Source of the DNA: Helichrysum umbraculigerum
Taxonomy: Eukaryota > Streptophyta > Magnoliopsida > Asterales > Asteraceae
Assembly: GCA_949592205.1 (NCBI GenBank)
Contig: CATIUR010000002.1
Coordinates: 5,001 to 69,000, forward strand
Direction: 5' to 3'
DNA length: 64,000 bases
The position numbers and the translations under genes are program-made. Under the pieces are notes generated by a model. It saw only the letters and a program-made list of their open reading frames with translations. It was not told the DNA's origin and did no database searches. This document shows, in pieces, positions 44,124 to 55,415 of this stretch; within the stretch, counting starts at the first letter, position 1, and every line of letters starts with the position of its first letter.

Positions 44124-47100
44124 TTAGCTCGAAGTTGATGCGTGAGTGGAGTCTGAAAATAGGTGTGGATATTTGAGTCGCATCTGGTCTTCTCGTTCCC
44201 AAGTGAATTCCGGACCTCGCCGCGAATTCCACCGAACCTTGACAATTGGAATACGACTTTGCTTAAGCTGTTTGACCTCACGGTCCATGACCTCCACTGG
44301 TGTCTCGACAAAATGAAGTTTGTCGTCGATCTGGATTTCCTCGAGCGGAATGATGAGTGTCTCGTCGGACAGGCATTTCTTGAGGTTAGAAATGTGAAAT
44401 GTGGGATGCACGCTACTGAGCTCTGGAGGTAGCTGCAATCGATATGCGACTGGACCAATCCTTTCAAGGATCTCAAAAGGTCCGATGTATCTAGGGTTTA
44501 ACTTCCCACGTTTACCAAAACGGATGACACCTTTCCAAGGTGATACTTTGAGCAATACTCGATCCCCAACCTGGAACTCGAGATGCTTGCGTCTCACGTC
44601 AGCATAACTCTTCTGACGATCACGTGCGGCCTTCAGCCGTTGTTGGATACCAACGATCTTCTCGGTGGTTTCATGAATGATTTCAGGACCAGTGAGTTGA
44701 CTGTCTCCCACTTCGGTCCAACAAATAGGCGATCGGCACTTACGACCGTACAGTGCCTCGAATGGTGCAACTCCAATGCTGGTATGATAGCTGTTGTTGT
44801 ATGAGAATTCACACAATGGCAAATGATGCTCCCAATTTGCACCGAAATCAATTACGCAGGCGCGTAACATATCTTCCAGTGTTTGAATAGTCCTTTCACT
44901 TTGGCCATCGGTTTGTGGATGATAGGCTGTACTCATGTCTAAACGAGTACCCAATGACTTTTGCAATGATTGCCAAAAGTTAGATGTGAATCGGCTGTCT
45001 CTATCAGAGATAATTGAGGTTGGAACGCCGTGCCTTGTTACGATCTCCTTCATATAGATTCGTGTGAGACGTTCCATTTTGTCGGTTTCCTTCATGGCAA
45101 GGAAATGAGCAGATTTGGTTAGACGATCAACTATTACCCATATAGTATCGCAACCACTTGATGTTTTCGGGAGTTTAGTGATAAAATCCATAGCGATTTG
45201 CTCCCATTTCCATTCTGGAATATCCGGTTGCTGTAGCAAACCAGTGGGCTTCTGATATTCAGCTTTAACTTTTGAACATGTGAGGCACTTGCTGACATAC
45301 GTGGCAATCTCTGCTTTCATGTTTGGCCACCAGTATGATCCCTTGATGCCATGATACATCTTGTCAGATCCAGGATGTATAGAATACTTAGACTTATGAG
45401 CTTCATCCATCACTAAGTCTCGAAGATTCCCAAACTTGGGTAACCAGATTCGATTTGCGAAGTATTTGACCCCATTGGGTTTGGTTTCAAATTGATTCTC
45501 CATATTTCGCAAGGCCTCTTCCTTGATGTTTTCAGGTTTCAATGCTTCGAGTTGAGCAGTGAGAATTTGAATGATTAGATCATTAAGAATGGTAATGCTG
45601 AGGGCTCGTACTCGAAGTGGTTTTGTGCGCTCTTTGCGACTTAGGGCATCGGCAACTACATTAGCCTTCCCTGGATGATACTTGATTTCACAATCATAGT
45701 CGGTGAGTAACTCGACCCAGCGACGTTGCCTCATATTGAGATCCTTCTGATCAAATATATGCTGGAGGCTTTTGTGATCGGTGAATATGGTACACTTTGT
45801 GCCATACAGATAGTGTCTCCAGATCTTGAGTGCGAACACTACGGCTCCTAATTCGAGATCATGCGTTGTGTAGTTCTTCTCGTGAACTTTGAGTTGTCGG
45901 GAGGCGTAGGCAATAACCTTGTCTCGTTGCATCAACACGCAACCAAGACCTTGGTGTGAGGCATCGCAGTATACCACGAAGTCTTCATTGCCTTCGGGTA
46001 GTGATAGAATTGGTGCACTGCAAAGCTTTTGCTTCAATAGCTGAAATGCTGACTCTTGTTTATCAGTCCAATCGAACTTCTTTTCCTTCTGAGTCAGTAT
46101 TGTGAGAGGTTGAGCTATTTTGGAGAAATTCTCAATGAAACGCCTATAATAACCTGCCAGTCCTAAGAATTGGCGTACTTCGGTCGGTGTCGTCGGTGCT
46201 TGCCAGCACTTGATAGCCTCAATCTTTGATGGATCTACGTGAATTCCTTGACTATCAATCACATGACCAAGGAACTGAACGGTTTGCATCCAGAACTCAC
46301 ACTTGGAGAATTTAGCATATAACTCTTCGTGTCTAAGAAGTTCTAGAATGACTTTGAGATGTTGCGCGTGTTCCTGTTCATTGCGCGAGTAAATGAGAAT
46401 GTCATCAATGAAGACAATGACAAACTTGTCGAGATATGGTTTGCACACACGGTTCATAAGGTCCATGAATACTGCCGGTGCGTTAGACAAACCAAATGGC
46501 ATCACTTGGAACTCATAATGTCCATAGCGAGTTCGGAAAGCAGTCTTTGGGATGTCGATGTCACGAACTCGTAACTGATGATAACCTGATCTTAGATCTA
46601 TCTTCGAATAGATACTTGACCCTTGAAGTTGGTCGAATAGGTCATCAATTCGAGGTAGTGGGTAACGGTTCTTGACGGTCAATTTGTTCAACTCTTTATA
46701 GTCGATACACATTCTGAATGAACCGTCCTTCTTTTTCACAAACAGGACCGGAGCTCCCCATGGTGAAGAACTCGGTCTAATGAATCCCTTATCCAGGAGT
46801 TCCTGCAACTGAGTAGACAACTCCTGAAGTTCTGAAGGGGCTAAACGATATGGTGCTCGTGCAACAGGTGCTGCCCCCGGCACGAGATCGATCGAGAACT
46901 CAACTTGTCTCGGTGGTGGAAGGCCAGGTAAGTCTTCGGGAAAGACTTCTGGATAATCTCTAACAATGGGCACATCCTCAAGTCGTTTCTCTTCTGACTT
47001 TTTCTCCAAGACATGTGCGAGGATCGCCTGGTACCCTTTCCTAAGGTACTTGCGAGTTTTCATGCATGATACGATATTCAGTCTCGTCCTACCGGTCTCC

Positions 47101-48539
47101 CCTTGTATGATTAGAGTACTACCGGTGACAAGAGGTATGCGGACTATTTTGTCATAGCAGACAATTTCAGCTCGGTGCTTGGATAACCAATCCATTCCAA
47201 TAATGACGTCGAAACTTCCAATTTCAACAGGTATAAGGTCAATAGAGAAGATCTCATCAGATAGATTTAAAGTGCAATTTGGTATTACACTATCAGCCTC
47301 AATTAACTTGCCATTAGCTAATTCTACAATGTACTTAGCATCTAAGGCAATAGGGGCAATGTTAAGCAATTGACTAAACTCATCAGATATGAAGCTCCTA
47401 TCAGCACCAGAATCAAATAGAACAGAAGCAGTAAGATTGTTGAGAAGAAACGTACCCGAGACCACATTCGGGTCTTGACGGGCCTCTCCTGAGTTCAGAA
47501 CGAAAGCTCTTCCCTTCGCAGTGTTGTTACCCTTGTTCTTCAGCTTTGGGCAATCATTCCTAAAGTGCCCAGTTTCTCCACACTCATAGCATGACTTTGG
47601 TTGGCTGGTGGTGTTAACAGTAGTAGACCTACAGTCTTTGGTCAAATGTCCATACCTTTGACATTTTCCACAAGGTGTGCTGCAAGGACCATCATGATGA
47701 CGGCGGCACTTTGAACAGTAGGGTTTATTTCCAGTGTAACCCTTGTTGAAACCAGAACCAGTGTTGAGGGTCTTATCAGACTCAGACCTTTTTGATGATG
47801 ATTGGTTTTGAGTGGTGTTCCCAGACCACTTTCTCTTGTTGTTGTTACCAGAAGATGGAGCAGATGTCTTACGGCTGACAACCATGGCCATGAGTTCATG
47901 AGCAATTTCGATAGCTCTATCAAGGGTGGTTGGTTGAGCTGAGGCGACATTCCCCTGGATATTCTCCGGGAGGCCTCGAATGTACTTCTTGATACTTTTT
48001 CCTTCCGTATCAACCAGACCTGGGCACAACAGAGCGAACTGCTGGAACTTGGTAGTGTACCCAGCAATATCGTTCCCTTGTACCTCCAGATGCCAGAACT
48101 CCACTTCTAGTCGGTGAAGTTCTTCTTCGCGACAGTACTTCTCCCTTAGCTTTTTCTTCAATTCAGGCCAAGGGAGTTGGTTTGCGATCTCGACGCCAAT
48201 AGAGTTTGCGTGGGTATTCCACCACGTTAGTGCACCTTCTTGAAAGGTGTATGCAGCAAACTTGACCTTACTATCTTCAGCACAGTTACAGAGACTGAAG
48301 ACGGATTCTATTCTTTCAATCCATCGGATTAAGCCAATAGCACCTTCCGTGCCCTTAAAGTAGAGTGGCTTGCAGCTGAGAAAATCCTTGTAGGAACAAG
48401 GTTTGATAACAGGAGTACGAGAGGTATTGACTGTCTCTGCATTCCTTAGAGCTTCTTGAGCAGCCATGGCTTCGGCTACAGCTCGGGTAACCGCAGCATT
48501 GAGTTCAGCTTGACTGAAACCAGTCTTCTTTGGCGGCAT
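44124..48539 (-). CDS. Gag-Pol polyprotein, Tekay-like chromovirus
   Basis: 1471 codons without interruption. In order (approximate residues): Gag capsid region (70-190); a Cys/His cluster and CCHC knuckles CGKCQRYGHLTKDC (near 295) and CYECGETGHFRNDC (near 320); aspartic protease DSGADRSF (near 376); reverse transcriptase with YSKIDLRSGYHQ and catalytic FIDD (near 711); RNase H VVYCDASHQGLG (near 860); integrase with an HHCC zinc region (near 1058) and DDE core (DRLTKSAHF, SDRDSRFTS, HPQTDGQSERT, about 1130-1215); GPF/Y region; and a C-terminal chromodomain-like part (VKVRW...FTWEREDQM, near 1440), which in chromoviruses guides insertion to marked chromatin. All catalytic residues seen are intact. 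The ATG at 48539 begins MPPKKTGFSQ. Confidence 0.95.
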   Translation of the reverse strand: MPPKKTGFSQAELNAAVTRAVAEAMAAQEALRNAETVNTSRTPVIKPCSYKDFLSCKPLYFKGTEGAIGLIRWIERIESVFSLCNCAEDSKVKFAAYTFQEGALTWWNTHANSIGVEIANQLPWPELKKKLREKYCREEELHRLEVEFWHLEVQGNDIAGYTTKFQQFALLCPGLVDTEGKSIKKYIRGLPENIQGNVASAQPTTLDRAIEIAHELMAMVVSRKTSAPSSGNNNKRKWSGNTTQNQSSSKRSESDKTLNTGSGFNKGYTGNKPYCSKCRRHHDGPCSTPCGKCQRYGHLTKDCRSTTVNTTSQPKSCYECGETGHFRNDCPKLKNKGNNTAKGRAFVLNSGEARQDPNVVSGTFLLNNLTASVLFDSGADRSFISDEFSQLLNIAPIALDAKYIVELANGKLIEADSVIPNCTLNLSDEIFSIDLIPVEIGSFDVIIGMDWLSKHRAEIVCYDKIVRIPLVTGSTLIIQGETGRTRLNIVSCMKTRKYLRKGYQAILAHVLEKKSEEKRLEDVPIVRDYPEVFPEDLPGLPPPRQVEFSIDLVPGAAPVARAPYRLAPSELQELSTQLQELLDKGFIRPSSSPWGAPVLFVKKKDGSFRMCIDYKELNKLTVKNRYPLPRIDDLFDQLQGSSIYSKIDLRSGYHQLRVRDIDIPKTAFRTRYGHYEFQVMPFGLSNAPAVFMDLMNRVCKPYLDKFVIVFIDDILIYSRNEQEHAQHLKVILELLRHEELYAKFSKCEFWMQTVQFLGHVIDSQGIHVDPSKIEAIKCWQAPTTPTEVRQFLGLAGYYRRFIENFSKIAQPLTILTQKEKKFDWTDKQESAFQLLKQKLCSAPILSLPEGNEDFVVYCDASHQGLGCVLMQRDKVIAYASRQLKVHEKNYTTHDLELGAVVFALKIWRHYLYGTKCTIFTDHKSLQHIFDQKDLNMRQRRWVELLTDYDCEIKYHPGKANVVADALSRKERTKPLRVRALSITILNDLIIQILTAQLEALKPENIKEEALRNMENQFETKPNGVKYFANRIWLPKFGNLRDLVMDEAHKSKYSIHPGSDKMYHGIKGSYWWPNMKAEIATYVSKCLTCSKVKAEYQKPTGLLQQPDIPEWKWEQIAMDFITKLPKTSSGCDTIWVIVDRLTKSAHFLAMKETDKMERLTRIYMKEIVTRHGVPTSIISDRDSRFTSNFWQSLQKSLGTRLDMSTAYHPQTDGQSERTIQTLEDMLRACVIDFGANWEHHLPLCEFSYNNSYHTSIGVAPFEALYGRKCRSPICWTEVGDSQLTGPEIIHETTEKIVGIQQRLKAARDRQKSYADVRRKHLEFQVGDRVLLKVSPWKGVIRFGKRGKLNPRYIGPFEILERIGPVAYRLQLPPELSSVHPTFHISNLKKCLSDETLIIPLEEIQIDDKLHFVETPVEVMDREVKQLKQSRIPIVKVRWNSRRGPEFTWEREDQMRLKYPHLFSDSTHASTSS

Positions 48540-49345
48540 GATTCTGACATAAGCAAAGAGAGTGGATGAGTTGTTTGCACCAAAACATGATACATCACAT
48601 ATGCATATATATATTTATGAGGTAATATACAATGACACAAGTGATAATCATATTTGACAAACAACAGAGTTGCATACTAGATGCGAGTTTGCGAGTAGGT
48701 AGGATAAGCAACTACTTATGGGAACCTATAATCCTTCTAACAACAGGTTCCACTTGTGATTCTAAGGAAATAGAATGATGGAGGAAATACAAAATGATAT
48801 ATTCCTCGCGAACATGTGAGTGTACAGCGGAAATGTGTTGTGAGATGTTATGTGCGTATAAAGGGATAGACGATAGTAATTCATACGCATCGTCTTTGGT
48901 AGTGAGAGTATTAATGAGTGTATTATCGTGTGTGATCTATATATATTCAATATATATAATAACTTAGAAGATAATACGTGAGTGGGGCTTAATCATATAC
49001 CTTCAATATATAATAGCCTATAGAGTTGAACGTAAATGAGGCCTATGTATGTATATACGCCTATATCACATAATAGCCTAATGTGTGTCTAACACTAATC
49101 AAGTATTAGTCACGGTTTCTCTCGTGGTCAGAGTCAACTAATGCATTCCTGTTCAACATAACCCCTTTCAGATTTCACATCATCTTCATTTAATTGTACA
49201 TAGTTAGCTACGCTATGTTAAATTAAACTCGTATGACATGATCACTGAACCAGTTATACCTAATGAGGAATACTGCCTAACGGTCATAGTCTAGGCCCAC
49301 TAAATGCAACCTAGTTCACTATAACCTTAGGCTCTGATACCAATC
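48540..49345 (-). other. Tekay-like element 5' leader with PBS
   Basis: About 0.8 kb of AT-rich untranslated leader between LTR and Gag. The PBS lies at 49342-49330 (minus), 3 nt from the LTR. No other motif noted. Confidence 0.8.
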
Positions 49346-52095
49346 TGTCGCACCCCCAAATTATGATGCGGAAGCGGGTCGGTTCGGGGCGCGACTAATC
49401 AATACACAAAGCACACAAGATTACATAATGAACGACCACTACATGCGTCGTTTACAAAATACATTGATATTATAAAAGTTTTACACTGTTATAATATAGT
49501 TTACAAAAGCTCCTGAGTTCAAATGATAGAGATTCTATGGCATAACTAAATTATACAAAATATAGTAATGCATGACAATCTCTTGATGTCTGAATGTGAC
49601 TCGAGCTAATGGGCATCTTGAGTGGCAGACCTACTGCTGCTGAGCACCTGTGATACATGCTAAAATGGGTCAGCGAAAACGCTGGTGAGCTCACAGGTTT
49701 GTATGTCAACACATATTTGTATGAACCGCAAGATTTAATGATAATTGAATTTAAAATGCAATTAAGCAAAATAAAAGTTATACAGCCATGAGCACATAGT
49801 TTGAGCTTAACACGAGATGTCAGGTCCACATTTAAGGTATCCTGATCGAGTTGCCTCCTACGAGTGCCTAATCAACACTCGTCTTCCCAAATATTAATAC
49901 ATCCGTTTGACAGGTTAGTGCGTGCTAACCCGGATGAGGCTGGTCAGACCTATATGATATCATATACTAATATTCACGCTACTAGGTATTACCAAACTAT
50001 GCTGATGGAGGGCTTTAAAATGATTAGATAAAATAACTCATGTAGTATTTGATTTAATGATACTTGCGTTCATATTGTAAAACAAAACAAGCAATGGATC
50101 ACACCCCTGAGAAAACATATTTAAAAAGGGGCTATGAAACTCACCTGAGCCTATGAGATGCTACAAAGCACAATTGATGATTCACAATGATTTGATGTCG
50201 TTACAACGACTGAACCTGCAGGGCGTCTGAGACGCGCAAGGTTTTGATAAATGATTAGATTATTTGAAACCTGCCGGGCGTATCAAACGCGCAAGGTTTA
50301 ATTGCTTTGATGACCCTACGGACCATCTATGCTAGTTATCCCCTTAACTAGTTTTGACCAAATACTTTGGTTAATGATTATGTTTTGAGTTTGTAAAAAT
50401 GGATACGGCCATTGGTGATTGATTGAAATAATAATTCTTCAATTATTATTACTACTTTCATTTGTTGTGAACTTATAAAAGCATATTTGAAGTGTTTAAA
50501 TGTTGTATCGTATAAGTATGAAATATGTCGCGATGTCTGACACTTAGTGTAAACCTTTAGTTTTAAGTTTATGGAAAAACGGAGATCCGAAAACTAAAAT
50601 ATGCCATTTTCGACCCCTAGATGACTCCGGATGGCTTAAAACTGACTAGGCTAAGGTACTTAGCCTTGACCATTGGGTTGTTTTCGAGTGACCGAGCGAA
50701 TTTGAGCCCAATCCGTTATAATAAATTTTTCATCGAGAAGCTACCATGTTTTAACTTGTGAAATCGTCGACGTTTTCGAAAATTTACATGTTCTGTTTTA
50801 GCTAGAATTCGCAGGGCTAGTTTATTGATCCGTTGGATCATGAAAGAGAACGGGGGAATCCGCCGTATTCATTTGAATACGCCGTATTGGTGACATTTGG
50901 TGGGAATACGCCGTATTCGTATGAATACGCCGTATTCATGAAAATTAGAGGGAATACGCCGGATTCCCATGAATCCGACCGTATTCATGGCAAACAACGG
51001 GAATACGCCGGATTCCCATGAATCCGCCGTATTCATGACAATTTATCGTGGATCATATTTTCTGGGTGGGAATACGCCGTATTCCCTTGAATACGCCGTA
51101 TTCCGAGGTCTGGTCATGGTCTGTTCGTTCCAAAATCACCCAAACCCGAAATCAAACTCAATTTTAACCAACAATCAATCATCCTAACCTTATTACATGA
51201 TAGTCTAAGTAATTTAAACACGAAATTACAAAGTAAAAGTTAACGATTTCCTTACGATTTAAAATGGTGAGGAGATGACGATGATGATGAAGAACGAAGA
51301 AAACGATGATGGAGATGATGATAATTCCCGCGATGATGATGATGATCTTGTGTTGTTGTTAATTGTTGTTGTTGTTTGAAAATTAAAACCGAGAGAGAGA
51401 GCCGAGAGTTTTTGAGAATGAAGAAGAAAATAAAATGAAAACAAAGGGTGTATTGGTTTTAGTTCATCCGGCTCCAATTATTGGAGTCGGGTGGGCTCCC
51501 ATTCGTGGTACAAAATACCCGTGTTTTTGTACCCGATCGAAAAATAGTAAAATGTTTTAAATCGATAAATTTCTAAAATTGATATCGTATGTATTTTAAT
51601 CGAAGTATTTTAATAAAAATACTTTTAATGAGATATAAAAATATATCATTGTTTTATATTTTAGAGACGGACACGATTTGAATGGTTTCGTCGCGTTTGA
51701 GTAAAATGGAATAAAACGAAATATGTTTTATTTTAATCGTGTGTAAATAATAATTATTATCTCCAATAATAAAACATTATTTATATGTTTTGTCGCGAAT
51801 GTTTTGATTTTGTACGATACGAATACTTTATATATTATCAAAATAATATATAATAAATAATGAGTTATTAAATAATAATTCTTATATTATTTAATATTGT
51901 TTTTCACCAATGCCATATATATATGAATCGGAAATTCGGCCGATTTGAAAATGAACGATTAATTCTAATCGAATATTGATATATATTCAACAATATATAT
52001 TTGATACATACAATTAGCCTATTACATAGCACTAACTACATGTATTACATAATGATTAGGAACTAAAAACTAGTCCTAATTTGACGGGTGTCACA
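49346..52095 (-). repeat. 5' LTR of the Tekay-like element
   Basis: 2750 bp; carries the promoter of the element in minus orientation. Same palindrome array at 50856-51103. One substitution against the 3' LTR was seen. Confidence 0.95.
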
Positions 52096-52368
52096 TTGTA
52101 ACTCCAAGTGAATTGACTAAAATACCCCAACATATTTTTTAATCCTTTTTTTAATTATTTTTATTACTTGTCTTCTTCATTGAGACCCGTGAAATCATAA
52201 CATCTAACATTCAAACAGATCTATGTAAGTGTGTGTGTAGTACACTTTCAGTGATATTTCCATCAATACACTATTTCTAATAATGTACACCAATATCACA
52301 AACTTTTACTAAACTTAAAAGGTCATCACCATTTCTAAAAATCTTACCACCATAGTATGAAATAACCA

Positions 52369-52665
52369 TTGGATTTCATTTCTCTAACAACCAGTAAAAC
52401 CGAATCCCAGTTCCGTCGCCGTCCTCATACTCGAATCCGAGATTCGTCACCGTCCGCCATGTTCGAATCAAAGATTCGTCGTCATCCGACCTGCACCGCT
52501 GCTACTGTTGCGCAATATACGTTTGTCGGGTTTTGCAAATGGTTGTTTGAAGACGATAACCGTGCTAGTTTCGAGTTTCACAGGCAACCATGGGGTCTCG
52601 AGTTTCGCGACGGTGACGAGTTGGGTGGCCGGAGATGCCAGTCGTCGTCGACGGGAAGAATATGA
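52369..52665 (+). other. 98-codon frame in GC-richer MULE interior, possible captured fragment
   Basis: The interior of the MULE between the retrotransposon and right TIR is clearly richer in G+C (about 52380-52670) than its flanks, with an open frame rich in Arg and Ser. Non-autonomous MULEs often carry host gene pieces (Pack-MULEs). I do not recognise the protein; an opposite frame (52468-52680) is also open, so strand is uncertain. Confidence 0.3.
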
Positions 52666-53112
52666 GTAGCTAGTGGTCAAGTAGATGAAAATGTTGAATA
52701 ATACATCAGAATTTATAATTGGTAAAAATGTGAAGCTTCTTGTTTTTAATATTTGATCTGAACTGAAGTGTTGAATAGATATGGCTTATTACTTTGTGTC
52801 TTTGTCGAAGCATCAGTTTAGACGAGGAAGAAATTCAAGTGAATGAGTTTATATGAGGTGGCCTGTTTTTATTGATGCAGCTCTAATACCTAGCTAATAA
52901 ATACAATTTATATTTGCTAGATAAATAAAATAAAAAATATTAAATAAACACGTAAAAGACCATTGTACCCTTATGTTAATTGGATGAGGGACTTGCAATG
53001 AAACTAAAATCCGGGTCAAGGGATGAGATCCGCACAATACCCAACCCGAGAACTGGATCCGTAATATAGGGACAACTACAGGGATTGGCATTGTAATTTA
53101 CTCTTATAATTT

Positions 53113-54171
53113 TATCATGTTTTTAGATACTTTTGATCTTTTGGTTATTATAAATAAAATAGAAAACTTTTAATAATGATAATAATTATAATAACAATAA
53201 TAATTATAATAATATTTAGTTGCTGTATTACCAGTGATAATGCCACGTTGTTGTGATGTAAGACTTCTACATTATCGACATCAATAGATAAATCGGAGTA
53301 ATTATTAATATCTTAATTTTATTTGTAATATAATTCTTACACTAACACAATTGTAATATAACTCATACGTATGCTTAAATTAATTGAATATAATTATAAA
53401 ATTAATTTTTTAATTCATTATTTATGATGTAATAATATCCTTAATTATAGGTAATTGGACATGATCAAGCATTCTTATTGGCTGATTGAATTGTTGATGA
53501 CATCAAAAAGCGTTTCTTATATACAGTATAATTTAAGATAAGTAATTATGATTTATGCATATAAAATGATTATAATTAGTTAACAAAAGAGTTAAAAAGT
53601 ATTTGATCTAAGTTTTTCATTTTTGTAGTGAGAGTATATGTCTAATTAAATGTTATGAATGACTCTTTTAGATGTGTATTAAGATTACAACATATTTTAT
53701 GGGTGTTAGTATATGTATATATTAAGATTACCATTAAGATCAAATAATATTTAAGAAAAATTAATGAAATAAAGATTAAGAGAATTATGAGGACACATGT
53801 CACCTTGTAAGGTGATGATGTGTCATCCTAACAATGAAAGTGTTCTTTTTATATAAAAGCTAATGATGATGATATTTTCTTAATAAATTATTATTTGTTT
53901 GATTTATCAGGGAATATAAATACAACGAGACAATCTATAAAGAGGTTGCTCGTTGCCTCGGTATTTTGTTTATTTGCTTTCTATGGTCAAATTCCAAACT
54001 ACCTACTTCATATATCCATGCCTAATTTCACAAGTTTAACTTCAGTGACTTTTGAACGTACGAGTCACACTACATAACGATAAGATTAAAACTCTAAATA
54101 ATGGCATCATGTTGTTATCATAATGATTAAATTTGACTAATTTGTAACTAAAGACAATCGATAATAGTGTA
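53113..54171. other. AT-rich intergenic DNA
   Basis: No gene, tRNA or clear element seen. A 60-codon frame at 53895-54077 has no features. Confidence 0.7.
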
Positions 54172-54479
54172 AGAGCACAAGTAGTGATTGACATTGTGTT
54201 TGATGTTCAGCTCAATGTTCAATTGAATACTAAAACTTAATATGTGAACAATTTTTAAAGAAGTGGTTCAATGTTCAACTCGGTGTTCAAATGGTTCCAC
54301 AAAATATGTGTTTAACCAATCAAATATATAGAAAAGGGAAAAGAAAAAAAATGGTTATTGAGATGTTCAACGTGCTACTCTCAACATTGATCAAGAACAT
54401 TGACAATGACGCCGGCCGGAAGTGGAGAACGTCGGTACCGACGTTCAAGGTGGTGAACACTGACCACTCCCTATGCTCT
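54172..54479. mobile_element. MITE candidate with perfect 20-bp inner palindrome
   Basis: The ends AGAGCACAAGTAGTGATTG and, on the other strand, AGAGCATAGGGAGTGGTCAG form a 20-bp imperfect TIR. Repeated GATGTTCA/GTTCAA words fill the left half. A perfect palindrome GAACGTCGGTACCGACGTTC sits at 54427-54446. Flanks (GTA, ACA) do not give a clear target duplication. Confidence 0.4.
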
Positions 54480-55410
54480 ACAAACAAAATTACTCCATCA
54501 TGCTCTAAATTCATGTCATTGTAAACCTCTATATTTACCATCTTGGTAAATGACTATTTGTAGAATAGTAAAAGTACCATGAATAGTATGTTTTTTTTTT
54601 CCTTTTTAATAAAAAGCCTCATAGTTATATAATATAACAATATTAATTAACTTTTGCTTTTTAATTCTACCATCTAAAAAAGCTATTATAAATAAACTTC
54701 TATGGAGTATATTTTATTTGTAGTTATAAAGGATACATATTATTAAATTCATATATACGTTAACTTATATAAAAATGTAGGCATTTGTTTAAAAAAATTA
54801 TTATCTTTTAATTAACCACTTCATTCGACACACCAATTTTTTTAAAAAGATTTAATGTGTTTTGTTTATTACAAACTGTTAGTTTTATTTAATCATTTTA
54901 CAAGTTAAATGGTTGTTTGACATTAAGTGTAATACGCATTTATTGATATTATGGATTTGATCTTTCTAACCCATCACATAATCATCTAAATAATTATAAT
55001 TTGTACCCATATTTATATTATTGATGAAGTGGTTATTACATTTTGCCATGAATCTGTGGTGGAGCCACATAGAAATTAGGGTAGCGTTAGCTACATGTTC
55101 GTTTGACATGCGAAATGTAATATTTTTTTAAAGAATATTAATTTTATTAACTGCGCTACGTTTAAATGAAACGTGTTACCGGTTTTGTAAATGACTATCC
55201 TTATTTGTATGTTATTTAGTCAAAAACTACTAACTAGATCCATTTTTTTAACAAAATAGGTTCAATAAATTTATTAATGTGTCACTTTAACTTCTAGATC
55301 GACCAATGCCATAGTACATCGAATTTTCAAGATATCCCGTGCTTTTATTTTTTTGCTTAAATTACATTTACACAAAGCACATCCATAACCATATCTAAAA
55401 GACATTGTCT
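54480..55410. other. AT-rich intergenic DNA
   Basis: Nothing recognisable beyond simple AT-rich sequence. Confidence 0.7.
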
Positions 55411-55415
55411 AATTA

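Larger units (their letters stand above)
41340..52095 (-). mobile_element. Full-length Tekay-like Ty3/gypsy chromovirus
   Basis: Element of 10756 bp with LTRs of 2750 bp each (41340-44089 and 49346-52095), both TG...CA. The target duplication is TTGTA (41335-41339, 52096-52100). I found a single LTR difference (42568 A versus 50574 G), so insertion is very recent. The PBS TGGTATCAGAGCC (minus strand, 49342-49330) matches tRNA-Met, and a polypurine AAGGGGAGAA precedes the 3' LTR. One intact polyprotein frame. Long LTRs, tRNA-Met priming and a chromodomain-like C-terminus point to the Tekay/Del clade. Confidence 0.93.
41213..53103. mobile_element. MULE-type DNA transposon interrupted by a gypsy element
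   Basis: 122-bp terminal inverted repeats at 41213-41334 and 52982-53103 (start GAGTAAATTACA, about 88% identical by eye) are flanked by a perfect 9-bp duplication TTATAATTT (41204-41212, 53104-53112). Long TIRs and a 9-bp duplication are diagnostic of Mutator-like elements. Without the nested retrotransposon it is about 1.1 kb and encodes no transposase, so it is non-autonomous. The retrotransposon inserted 5 bp inside the left TIR. Confidence 0.9.

Noticed and set aside
44057..44476. 139-codon frame opposite the end of the gypsy polyprotein
   Set aside because: Shadow of the true frame in another phase.
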